Assembly: GCA_009193035.1 (NCBI GenBank)
Contig: SWDT01000030.1
Location: 62,001-126,000 of the forward strand
Direction: 5' to 3'
Origin: Halicephalobus mephisto
Lineage: Eukaryota; Nematoda; Chromadorea; Rhabditida; Panagrolaimidae
Length of the DNA stretch: 64,000 nt
A program made the position numbers and the translations under genes. This document shows, in pieces, positions 35,170 to 46,000 of this stretch. The notes beneath the pieces are model-generated. The model saw nothing but the letters and a program-made list of their open reading frames with translations, ran no database searches and was not told the origin of the DNA. How positions within the stretch are numbered: the stretch's first letter is position 1; every line of letters begins with the position of its first letter.

Positions 35170-36855
35170 CTATTGAGTCCCGCTTTCAAAACATCTTTTT
35201 AAAAATTCGAATGCCGTATTGGTGATGCCCCAGGCCATCAACGATCTTGTAAAATTCAGATGAACACCACGGAAAAGTTCACTTAAAGATCCATTTCTTT
35301 CTTTCCAGACAATTCTAAAAACAGCCAGAGGGGATAGGAAAGAAGTTCCAAGAGTAGATTGCATTCTAGCCTTGACCACATTCACTGGAAAAAATAAAGT
35401 AGAAATAGAAGCACCTAAGACAGCACCAGATCCAAAATCAGCAAAAACATTCAAAATCCGACTTTCGTTGTTAGCAGGAACGTTTTCGACAATCCCATGT
35501 TTCAGGGGTTCTCGCAAAGTAAAAAACAGCGTGTTACTCGTTCCATTACGAAATACTATCACAGAGAATCCTCGATAAAACTCCTTGAGACCAAATTGTC
35601 TGACATGAATGAAAGCTCCTTTGGTGTTCCGGAAATCGTCATGGAAAGCGTTCGATTGAAGAAGGGTTTGGACTCGTTCCAGGGGACAGAGCAAGGCCTC
35701 CGTTGCACCAGCTGAAACAATATAATTAAAAACACAAACAACGTTAAATAACAGTCAAAACAAATACTATTACAGAATTATATCGAAATAATTCTTTAAA
35801 AATTTCCAATTTTTTTGATTTCAGAAGGATATAGAAAAAGATATTTTACAAACTTTTAGAAAATTCCAAGTTTTAGAATTTCGAAACATATTTTAGGAGC
35901 TTCCAGAATTCCAGATTTTATATGAATTGGAGTTTAAAAATTTTAGAATCTTAAAAGATATTCTTAGAACTTCCAGAATTCCAGATTTTATATGAATTCA
36001 GAAGCTTGAATCAGGTCCTAAAAGGATTTAAAATTTTAAGATATTCTAAGAAATCTCAGAGTCCTCGATTTTATGATTTTGAAAATCTTTATGAAATTTC
36101 AAAAAGTTCGAAAAATTACCATGAGATTCTGGGAGATTCTTAAAGCTTTCAGAAATCTGAAAAGTTCCAGGAATTTTTATAAAATTATTGAAAATTTCAG
36201 AACCTCCAACTAGATTTCGGAAAATTGTGAAAAATTTTAGAATTTTAAAAAGGATTCTTGAAGGTTTAGAAACTTCTGAGATTTCTAAGTTTTAAAATTT
36301 CCAATTCAATTTTGGAAATTTCTTAAAAATGTTGGAATATCAAAAAGGATTCTTGATGGCTTCAGAAACTTCCATGAGAATGTTCAGAAGGACCATACCA
36401 CGGGATTCTGGGAGCTTCTAGGGATTTCGAAATTAGAAAAACAAACCTAAAAATGCCGCCTGGGCATGACACAAGGTAAAACTGTATCTGATTCCTGTTT
36501 TTTCGTTAGGACAACCGAGTAAATGCTGATACTTGTCGTACATTCCAAACATGATCGACCTCGTCGTGGTCCTCATCAGCAAGGGCGGCAGCAGTCCTCG
36601 GTAGAGCATCCCTATTCCTTCTGATTTCAACTAAAGATTTTCATATATCAATTTTCAATGAAAATAAAAAACCTGATGCATAGCTTCCTTGGCAGCTACT
36701 CCGAGGAGCTGTTGTCTGAATATGAGCTTACTTTGAGGATACAAAATCATCGTTTCTATCCATCCAGCGGACCAGCCGCAAAAGAAATCGATATATCCCG
36801 GTTTCTGCTTCACATAGTTGTTCAATTCCTGGGATTCCGAAGGAATAGCGGCCAT
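35170..36855 (-). CDS. Mitochondrial carrier, SLC25A51-type (NAD+ transporter)
   Basis: Inner-mitochondrial-membrane carrier; the human relative SLC25A51 (MCART1) imports NAD+. Exons 36855-36673, 36630-36447 and 35711-35170 give 302 residues. Three carrier repeats are visible: the first with the degenerate YPQSKLIFRQQL, the second with PLERVQTLLQ, the third with FFPVNVVKARMQ. SLC25A51-specific stretches are MLYRGLLPPLLMRTTTRSIMFGMY, ATEALLCPLERVQTLLQS, LKEFYRGFSVIVFRNGTSN and LFRGVHLNFTRSLMAWGITN. The ATG at 36855 follows a TTTTTTTAG acceptor by ten bases, so an upstream noncoding exon or trans-splicing supplies the 5' end. The substrate is inferred from family resemblance only. Confidence 0.9.
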
Positions 36856-36941
36856 CGACAACCTCCTAAAAAAATAAAAAAATAAATTTTTATATAAAAA
36901 ATTTAAATTTGAAAAAAAATTGATTTTTATATAAAAACTTA

Positions 36942-37160
36942 CAAAATTTAATTTCCCAGTAACCTATTGATGTTGTCGAACCACTGGCATCATAACTAGG
37001 ACACCAACCCGCAAAAATGAAGGATTTTTGTGAAGAAAAAACTCCAGAAGTGGAAAAAGACAAAATTCGAACGACAAAGACGAGATTTGTTTTCTTTTCG
37101 AGAAGCAAAAAACGGAAAGTCGAGCAGTTCATCGAGAAAATCCGATTTTGATTTTTCAAA
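36942..37160 (-). other. Possible 5' UTR exon of the SLC25A51-like gene
   Basis: A less AT-rich segment ends at a good donor (TTTT then GTAAGTTTTT, near 36942) facing the acceptor at 36866. It is open over 70 codons, but joining it to the coding exon gives an immediate stop, so it would be untranslated leader. The alternative is that the coding exon is trans-spliced and this is only promoter. Confidence 0.35.
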
Positions 37161-37670
37161 GATTTTAGTTTAAAAAATAATAAATATTATAATAAATATA
37201 AACCATCAGATAAGAATCAAAAGAAGAAGATTAAATATATCTATATATGAATTTTTAAATTTATTTTTTTTATCGATGTTATTTTTTCATAAATTTTTTT
37301 TAATTTGCTTCGAAATCTAGACTTCAGAAATCATAATTGATCGTAAAAATTATTTATTTTTGAAAAATAAAATAAAAATTATTTTTTATAAAAAAGTAAA
37401 AATTATTGAAGATCTTTGTCCTAAAATCGATCTGAAGTTCTTCCTAATCGAAATCAGATAGGATTATTGTTTAATCAGACAGAGAACGATCGGAACGACT
37501 CAGGTCAAATGTATTCATCGATCGATTTGTGTTTTTGGAAATTTTATTCTTGTTAAAATTTCTTAAAAATTAAGATTAACATTTAAAATTTTTGATTTTA
37601 AAAGTTTTCAGAAACTTGTATCGAGATAATTTTGTAGAAAATTTACTTTTATTTCTAAAATATTAGAAAA
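37160..37670. other. Intergenic region between SLC25A51-like and GNAT genes
   Basis: AT-rich, with a less AT-rich segment at 37420-37520 that probably belongs to the promoters of the two divergent genes. Nothing else seen. Confidence 0.5.
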
Positions 37671-37674
37671 ATCA

Positions 37675-37930
37675 CAATTGGCATTCGTTCACTTTTCGCC
37701 AAGAAATCATATTTTTGGCATCCGTTCACTTTTCGCCAAAGATTTTATATTTTTGGCATTCGTTCACATTTTGCCAAGAAATCAGATTTTTGGCATTTAA
37801 TCACATTTTGCCAAGAAATCAGATTTTTGGCATTCGTTCACATTTCGCCAAGAAATCAGGTTTTTGGCATTCGTTCACATTTGGCCAAGAAATCAGGTTT
37901 TTGGCATTCGTTCATTTTTGCCAAAATTTA
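37675..37930 (+). repeat. GGCATTCGTTCACATTTCGCC repeats
   Basis: Seven units of TTTTTGGCATTCGTTCACAT then TTCGCCAAGAAATCAGA, the reverse complement of the GGCGAAA...ATGCC family, at a regular ~40 bp period. Confidence 0.85.
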
Positions 37931-38065
37931 ATTTTTTTAAATTATTGTTTTGCAGAATCCAACAAAACTCTGAAATTACCTAAAATTGAGAATTTTGCGA
38001 ACATTCGTGTTGGGACAATTTCGTGAAAAATTCACTTTTAATTTATATAAAATTTTAATTTAAGA

Positions 38066-39522
38066 ATGTTGTTTTTTCGAAGATTCTCGATTTTTCAATG
38101 TGCTTCGAAAAGAAAAATTTCATGGTCTCCAGAATTCGTCATCGATGGCAGAAAAGGAAAAAGAGAAGTTGTTTTATCAAATTGGAAAACGAAAAAATCC
38201 GGAAAATCACTCAGAATCGAAAAAGCTGACATCGAAGACCTCGAAATTTTGGCTTTTCAAGGATGCCAAGGATTCGTCAACACAAATTCCTTATTCATAA
38301 AACTCGGTAAATTTTTTATTAATAAAACTAAAAAAATAAAATTTCGAGAAAATTTTTAATTTAAAATTAAAAAAAAATAATTTCGAAAATAAATTTAAAA
38401 AAATTTAAAAATTTCGAAAATAAATTTAGAAAATTTTTAAATTTCAAAGATAAATTTAAAAAAATTTTTTAAATTTCAAAAATAAAATTAAAAAATTTTA
38501 AATTTCAAAGATAAATTTAGAAAATTCTTAAATTTCAAAGATAAATTTTAAAAATTCTTAAATTTTAAAGATAAATTTAAAAAATTCTTAAATTTTAAAG
38601 ATAAATTTTAAAAATTTCGTTGCAGGAGCTACGGTAGATGAAATGTTGCCGATGTTCAGACAAAAAACGGAAGCCATCATCGGTGAAAAATTAAGTCTTG
38701 TTGCTTTTGATTCAGAAGACAGACTTGTCGGAATCCTCAGTTGTGGCGTTAATCAAGGACCTGAAGATTTAGAAAAAGTTTTCGGACCTCGAAAAGAGCC
38801 GATTCTGGAGATCAAACAAGATTACGGTCAAGGTTAATTTCATTTTATTAAAAAAATTTTTCAAAATTTCAAATTTTAAATTTTTTAAAAATTTTCAAAA
38901 TTTTAAATTTTAAATTTTTTAAAAATTTTCAGAATTTTTAATTTTAAATTTTTTAAAAATTTTTCAGAATTTTTAATTTTTTTTAATTTCTAAAATCTCT
39001 AAAATTTTTAATTTTTATAAAATTATATTTTAAAATTTTTGTAAAAAATTAAGAATTTTTAATTTTTATAAACTTTTATAAAAAATTTCCTTGGAAAATA
39101 ATTTTTAATTTTTACAGTAATTTATTTTAGATATCCGAAATGGGCCTTGGGGAAGCCTCAACGCGAACCGTTATCATGTCCTCTACGACTCCGCCGTGAA
39201 ACAAACGAAAAAATTCCTTCCTGAAGGAATCCAGAAACTCGGGATTCCTAGAGTCCTCTTCGTTCATCCGGAATTCAGAAGCGAAGGAATCGGGATTCGT
39301 CTGTTTTCTGAAACGAAAAAAATCCTAAAAAATTTCGGATGTGATGGCTGGGCCACTTTCGCCGTTGTGGACGGATCCAGGAACGTCACGATGCATCCAG
39401 AAATCGGAATGAAGATACTTTTCACTTTTCCCTACAGACAGTTCAGAGAAAACGGAATTCCAATCTTCGATGGACTGGTCGACGGAACAAAGGAACATTC
39501 GGTTATGTTTTCTCTTTTGTGA
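38066..39522 (+). CDS. GNAT-family N-acetyltransferase
   Basis: Exons 38066-38306, 38626-38832 and 39131-39522 give 279 residues. The C-terminal half has the GNAT fold: VLFVHPEFRSEGIGIRLFSE contains the R-x-x-G-x-G acetyl-CoA loop (RSEGIG) and its following helix, preceded by a long beta-alpha segment with LVAFDSEDRLVGILSCG (beta4-like). The N terminus (MLFFRRFSIFQCASKRKIS) is basic and aromatic and could be a mitochondrial presequence. The domain organisation resembles the nematode-expanded GNATs related to arylalkylamine-type acetyltransferases; the acceptor substrate cannot be told. The second and third introns are simple AT repeats. Confidence 0.75.
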
Positions 39523-39594
39523 TTTCGAAAAATTTGAATAAATTTAAAAATGTTAATTTTATTCAAAATAGAACTATTTTTTATTTTTTTAAAC

Positions 39595-39970
39595 ATAACT
39601 GTGGTCTCGACAAGAATGATGTTTAATTTTTTCGGTTATAATATTTGTTATTGATCCTTTAGGCATCTTTCGTGGCGGGATCAATTTCTTTTTTTAGTTG
39701 ATTTTATCTTTTGACAGTAGATCCTAAGTTGTGGTCTCGACACGAATAATGTTTAATTTTTTCGATTATAATATTTGCTATTGATCCTTTAAGCATCTTT
39801 CGTGGCGGGACCAATTTCCTTCCTCAGTTGATTTTATCTTTCGACAGTAGATCCTAAGTTGTGGTCTCGACACGAATAATGTTAAATTTCCTCAATCATT
39901 AATTTGATTACTAGCCCTTTAAGCATCTTTCGTGGCGGGATCATTACTTTTACTTTAAGTAAATCTGAAA
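39595..39970 (+). repeat. ~120 bp tandem repeat, GTCTCGACACGAATAATG
   Basis: Three copies, each with TGGTCTCGACACGAATAATG, TTTAATTTTTTCG and AGCATCTTTCGTGGCGGGAT. It lies between the GNAT and EGF genes and belongs to the TTCGTG/CACGAA family. Confidence 0.85.
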
Positions 39971-40079
39971 TCTCCATCCTGAGAATAAATCTCAAATTTT
40001 TGTTTTAACATGAACAATATTTAATTCATTCTTCTACTGTAAATTTTCAGATTCTTCAAACGCTTCTCGCAGTTACGTC

Positions 40080-43000
40080 ATGAAACCGGTGTTTATTTTT
40101 CTTTTTTTAATTTTCTCTCTCGCGGAAACCAAAACTTTCCAGAGAACTTTCTCGTTGAGACCAGACAAAAAACCTTCGGGAGACGGTAGAATCAAAAGTA
40201 TGTTTTTAATTTTTTTAAAATTTTTCAAAATTTAAATTTTTTAAATTTTTTAAGAATTTACCTTTATTTATTTTAATTATCTATTTAAATTTTTATTGAT
40301 TTTTTAATTTATTAAAATTAAAAAATTTTTTTATTTTTGAAATTTTTAAATTTTTTAAATTTTTAGAAATTCTAAAAAAAGTGACGAAATTGAAGGAGAT
40401 GCCTACGATTCCCCCGATCCCGACTTTGGTCCCAAAAAGAATCATCGTGGATCCCCAGAACCTCGACTTCGATCCTTGCAAGACCGTAAATCTCTGTCAA
40501 AACGACGGAATCTGCATCAAGGAAGAAAACAGCTTCTACTGCGATTGTCCTCCTGAATATTACGGTAAAACTTGTGAATTTTACGCTTCTCAAGAATACT
40601 GTAAAAATCACAAATGCAAAAATAAAGGAAATTGTTACAGGTTTAATTTTTAAAAATTAAATTTTTTTAAAATTAAAATTTTTTTCAGTGTCGAAACCCC
40701 GCAAATTGTCGTCAATCCGGATATCGTTGATCTTGTTCAAAAAAATGGGCAAAAATCTTTGAAAAATTTCACAATTACAGTAAACTATCAGTAAGTTCTT
40801 TTTAACGAAAAAATGAATTTTGGATTTTACCAATGATCAATGCGCAAAATTCTTCCGAAACAAAAATTGTGATTTTTTAGGACAAATATCCTTAAAAAAT
40901 CCCAAAATTGGTTTTTTTTAATTTCAGAATTTCTATATTAAAAATTTCTAAAAACTGATATATGGAAATTAAAAAAAATTGATATATTAAAAAATTAGAA
41001 AAATTTCAAAAAATTGATATATAAAAAAATTTCCAAAAATTGATATATGAAAAATTTCTAAAAATTGATATATGAAAACTAAAATTTCTAAGATTGTTTG
41101 TCTGAAGCATTTAGAGGAAGAATTTAACATCAGGATTTCGAAATTAAGAAATCTCTAGTTCTTAAATTTGAAAATTTCAAGGTAGGAAAAATTGATTCGA
41201 TGCGTGAAACAAACAAGATAGAAAATCTTTAAAAACAAACAAATCCTAAAGTAGATGATAAATTTTTTAAAATGTCGAAATTAAAATAATTCCAAAAATT
41301 TAAATTTTCAAAAATCGATATATGGAAATTAAAATTTTTGTTTCTTTCCGAAGTACTTAGAATATATTTGATATTACAGTTTTGAAGACTCTGGGTTGAA
41401 GATTAATGTGGAAAATTCGAAAGCGAATCCACAGGTAAAAATTAATTTGAATAATTTCGTAATTTTCACTGCCAGTCAATCCACACTTGATTTCCAGATC
41501 TCTCGTGACTCATCCCTGATCTATATTCCTTCCATAATTTACTGAATTTTCAAAGCCTCTTTCCACATTCCCGATTGCATTAAATCCACCCTCTGATGAC
41601 GTCACAACCTTCATGAGATCTTCGAAAAGTTCCTTTTTCTCGTTAGTCACTATTTCAAAAAAAGGATAGTCTGCGATTGTTCCGGCTTATCAGCGGGACT
41701 AGCCTTTATAGGTTGGAACTTTCACTCTCGTAAAATCCTCTCGTGATTCTGATTGTCAACACACCTGGGTTATTTATAAGCAGTCTGTGTCCTTCATTTG
41801 AGTCAATGTGCTGGAGGTTCATTCGAGTTAATTTTCGTTTTTTTTCTGAAAAATAAATTGTAGATTCCTCATGCACGGCCACGGACATCATCATCACGAT
41901 CATCACCATCATGATCATCACCATCATGATGACCATCATCACGATCATCATCATGACCATCATCACCACGATCATCACGATCATCACCACCATGATCACC
42001 ACCACCACCACGGCCACTGCTGAGAAACTTTTTATTCAGAGTCCTCTGTCTGAAATGTGGATTAAATATGTGAAATTATATAAAATTTAATGTAAAAAAT
42101 AATCAAAAAACTTGTGCGTTAATATTTTGAAAAATTTTTAACTTCTTTATATCAATTTCGGGTTTATAGAAGTCGAAGTGGAGATTAAAATCGTAGTGTT
42201 GCAAAATACCAAAAATAGGTATCATCACGAAACGGTTTTGATCGGGATCTTTGAAATTTTTTAGGATTCTTAGGATTAATCACAACGGAGAGAGAGAGGA
42301 CAGCGCGAGTCGATTTTGCCAGAGAAGCGTTAAATTTACCAGTTTTTTCTACTCTCGCTTAGCGTGGGAATTCAAAAAATTATTACTGTAAAAAATTAGA
42401 AATATTTCTTGCAATATTGTTTTAAAACAAATTTTTAGAACTTCCAAGACCATTGTACAAGAAATAAGGAAATCGAGTAGGTTTTACCAGAAAATTGCCA
42501 AATTTGCCATTTTTAAAGTTTTTATTCCTTTTTGCGGAATTCAAAAAACATTACTTTTTGCTTAATTGTAATGTTTGTTAAAATTTAAAAGTAAAACCCG
42601 TAATTCGCATACAGTAATTAGACAAGTCAGTTGGTGTATTCTAGTGTGTTTCAGATTGTTTTTTGACCCGTCTTATCGCCTCACCCAAAAATGTGTTATC
42701 CTCTCATTAAGTCGCAAAAGGGGAAAACAAGACAAGCGGAAATTCTTAACGCCTAAAATTATTTCTTCAGCCCAATCCATATCAAATCAATATATGAAAC
42801 TGATTTTTAAAAATCGAAAACGAACCTTCAAAGTCGCAATTTCGAAAGTGATTACAATTGGATATTTTTCGATAGAAACAAGTTACTTACTTTCATAACA
42901 CTGTCTACAATACAATATAGAACTTCTCAATACCTAAAATCATCTTATTAGTTCGGTTTGAAGTAGATCAATATATGAAACTGATTTTTAAAAATCGAAA

Positions 43001-46000
43001 ACGAACTTTCAAAGTCGCAATTTCGAAAGCGATTACAATTGGATATTTTTCGATAGAAATAAGTCACTTACATCAAAAATACAATGTTGGGTACAAATAG
43101 GAGCTTTTGAGTACCTGAAATCATAATATTAATTTGAACTAAATTATACATGAAACCAACCTTTGAATTTTCCAAATAATCGCACATCAATTTTCTACTT
43201 TATAAAATTAAAAATAATGATATTAATTATATTCAACAACTAAATTACATCACTTTCACAATTTATAAATGAAATAAAATTCAAAAAATATAAATAATAA
43301 TTGACACGAAATTATTTTAAAAAATTTCAACTTAGTCGTAAACACTAGTCAACCTGCCTGAACGTTGCTCGCAACCTGCAGACTTCGATTTAATTACATT
43401 TTTAAAATATTTATTTTTAATCACTTTTTAGATGCTGGTGTAAACGTGGATTCTATGGCGATTTTTGCGAATTTACAGAAGAAATGCGGCATTGTTCAGA
43501 AGAATCCTGTTCCGGTCACGGTTTTGTTCTAAAAAACCCAAATTTTCCGAATTTTTCGAATTTTTTAAGTTCTTCGAATTTTTCGGATTTCCGTTGCGAA
43601 TGTCATTGTGAAGAACATTATTCTGGTGATCATTGCGAAATCGTGTCTCCTTGTCGAGATTTAGAATGCTTCAATCGTGGGCACTGTGTCGTCAACTCCA
43701 GGAACGAAGCTGAATGTGTTTGTCCTTCAGAAATCCAACTTTTCAGAAATACCGTAATCTCCGGAAATTTTTGTGAAGTTGTTGAAGTTCCGGAATCTAG
43801 TTTGGGTGACTGTATTCCTTGCGAAAGTAGTTTTCAGAAGTGGTATTACTGTATTTTGGAAGCCTTTGAAGTCGAAAAAACAGAATTGGAGCCGTTTTGG
43901 AAGGACTGCGAAGACGACGAAGGCCGTCAATGCTGGGATCTGCTCGAAGACTCCAATTGTCTTATGGAATCCCAATGTACAGTCTCTGTTGATTACTGTA
44001 AGTCTATTTTTTTAAATCCTTAATTTAAAAAAATTAAAATTACTAACTTTGAAGAAAATTAAATTATTGAGAATTTAAAAAGTAAAATTAAAAATTCTAG
44101 AACTTTATAAAATGTTCTCCAAATTCATGTCGAAATTAATTTTAAAGAAATTGATTTTCAAATTTTAAGATAATTGAGAAATCTTAATCGGCATTTAGTC
44201 ACTGTCAAAAATTCAAATTTGGCGTTCATTCATATTTCCCCAAGAAGTCAAATTTGGCATTCGTTCACTTTTCGCCAAATATTTAAATTTGGTATTCGTT
44301 CACTTTTCGCCAAGAATTCAAATTTGGCGTTCATTCACTTTTCGCCAAGAATTCGAATTTGGCGTTCGTTCACTTTTCGCCAAGAATTTTAATTTGGCGT
44401 TTGTTCACTTTTCGCCAAAAATTCAAATTTGTCAATATTCTTGCTTCACTAAAGTTTTTTTATTTTTTTAAATTAAAATTTTTCGGAAATGTTATTTCTA
44501 AAAATTCAGTTTGCGACGATTTTTAAATTTTACAATATTACAGTATTTTCAGTGCCGTTTAAAAACTATGAAAATAAATTATTTTTGACTCCTCATTGCA
44601 TCTGTAGCGAAGGTTACGAAGGCCGATTTTGCCACAAAAAAACCAAAGATCCATGTTACGTTTCTGACGAAGACCAAGAAGCCGGATTTTACAAATGCCT
44701 CCATGGAACTTGTACCTACAGTAACCACCAAGGAATTCTATGTCTTTGTGACTTGGGGTACGGGGGTCCCAGATGCGACAGAGAAGACCCCTGTGTCCCG
44801 GACCCCTGCGAAGGAGCCCTCTGTGTGGGACTAAACGAGGAATCCGGAGGGCCCAAACACGCCTGCATCTGCAAACTCGACCAAGACGTCGATCCCGATT
44901 GTGAGTTCTCCAGTAGGCTCTACCGTAACGAAACCACTAGGACAAAACAAACAATTGTATTTTGGAGTACAAAAAACGAAATTTGAAAAAAAATTGTTTA
45001 TTTTGAGTCGTTCAATATCGCATCCACAAAAAACGTAAATTTTAACTTAATAACAAATAGAAATCGTCACTATTACTTTTTAATTTTCTTCAAAAAAGTC
45101 AAATATTCATGAAAATATGACAATTACCATATTTCACAATTGTTAGATCAAAAATTAGACTTTTTTGTATATGGAACCTATTTTCGGATAGTGACTAGGA
45201 AGCCCTGATTTGAGTTGGAAATAGACACTATCCAAAATCTCTACACACAAAAAACTGAAACTTTTGATCCAGTAACAAATGGAAATCGTCACTATTACTT
45301 TTTAATTTTACGCATATAAGCACGGGGTTATAGGCGGAAAAGTTGCAAAAAGTTAATCGAGGGTCCGAGATCCGCTGTGCTTACACACGAGTGTGTTTAT
45401 ATGCCTAAAATTAGGATAATTTTTGATTTTTTTTAGCGATGAAATGCAGGACTCCACATCACTTCATATGTCAAACTGAAGCCGGGAATCCTGTTTGTTT
45501 GCATGATGGTCATTGTTATCCTTGTGCTTTGGACTCAGAATCCTTGAATATCTGTTCAGAATCAGAATCAAAAAGAGGATTCAGATGCATCTGTCCCCCT
45601 GGGTATCTGCCTCCCTTCTGCAACACCCACGTCAACGTCTGCAGTTTCCACCGATGTCTGAATGGAGGCAAATGCCGGTCCGTCGAGGGATCCACCATCG
45701 ATTACACGTGAGTTAATTTTCTAAATTGATCCATATATCAAAGTTAATTCAATTATAAAAACGATTAATTTACGCATAAAAACACGTAAATTTACACACC
45801 AAAATTGTGTTTTTTTTCAAAATCAATGATTTATTTCGAAATTCACATATAAGATTAATTGCTTATCAGAAATGATTCATATATGGAAATCCGTTTGTTT
45901 ATAATCAAAATTAAATCATTCATGTATCAAAATTGCTTGGTGTTCAAAAACTACTTAATTCACTTTTCGAAATTAATCGAACAATATGTAAAAAATCGAT

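Noticed and set aside
37715..38026. Open frame reading repeated IRSHFAKKSxF
   Set aside because: Product of the GGCGAAA repeat family, also seen at 33600 and 44200; no gene context.
41380..41545. Exon-like segments that would end the EGF gene early (NVENSKANPQ...IPSIIY and stop)
   Set aside because: Joining exon 3 (ending 40790) directly to 43432 is in phase and completes the second EGF module, so the shorter model is not needed; an alternative truncated isoform is possible.
42575..42898. 107-codon plus-strand frame in EGF intron 3
   Set aside because: Covers part of a tandem duplication and has no recognisable protein features or splice sites.
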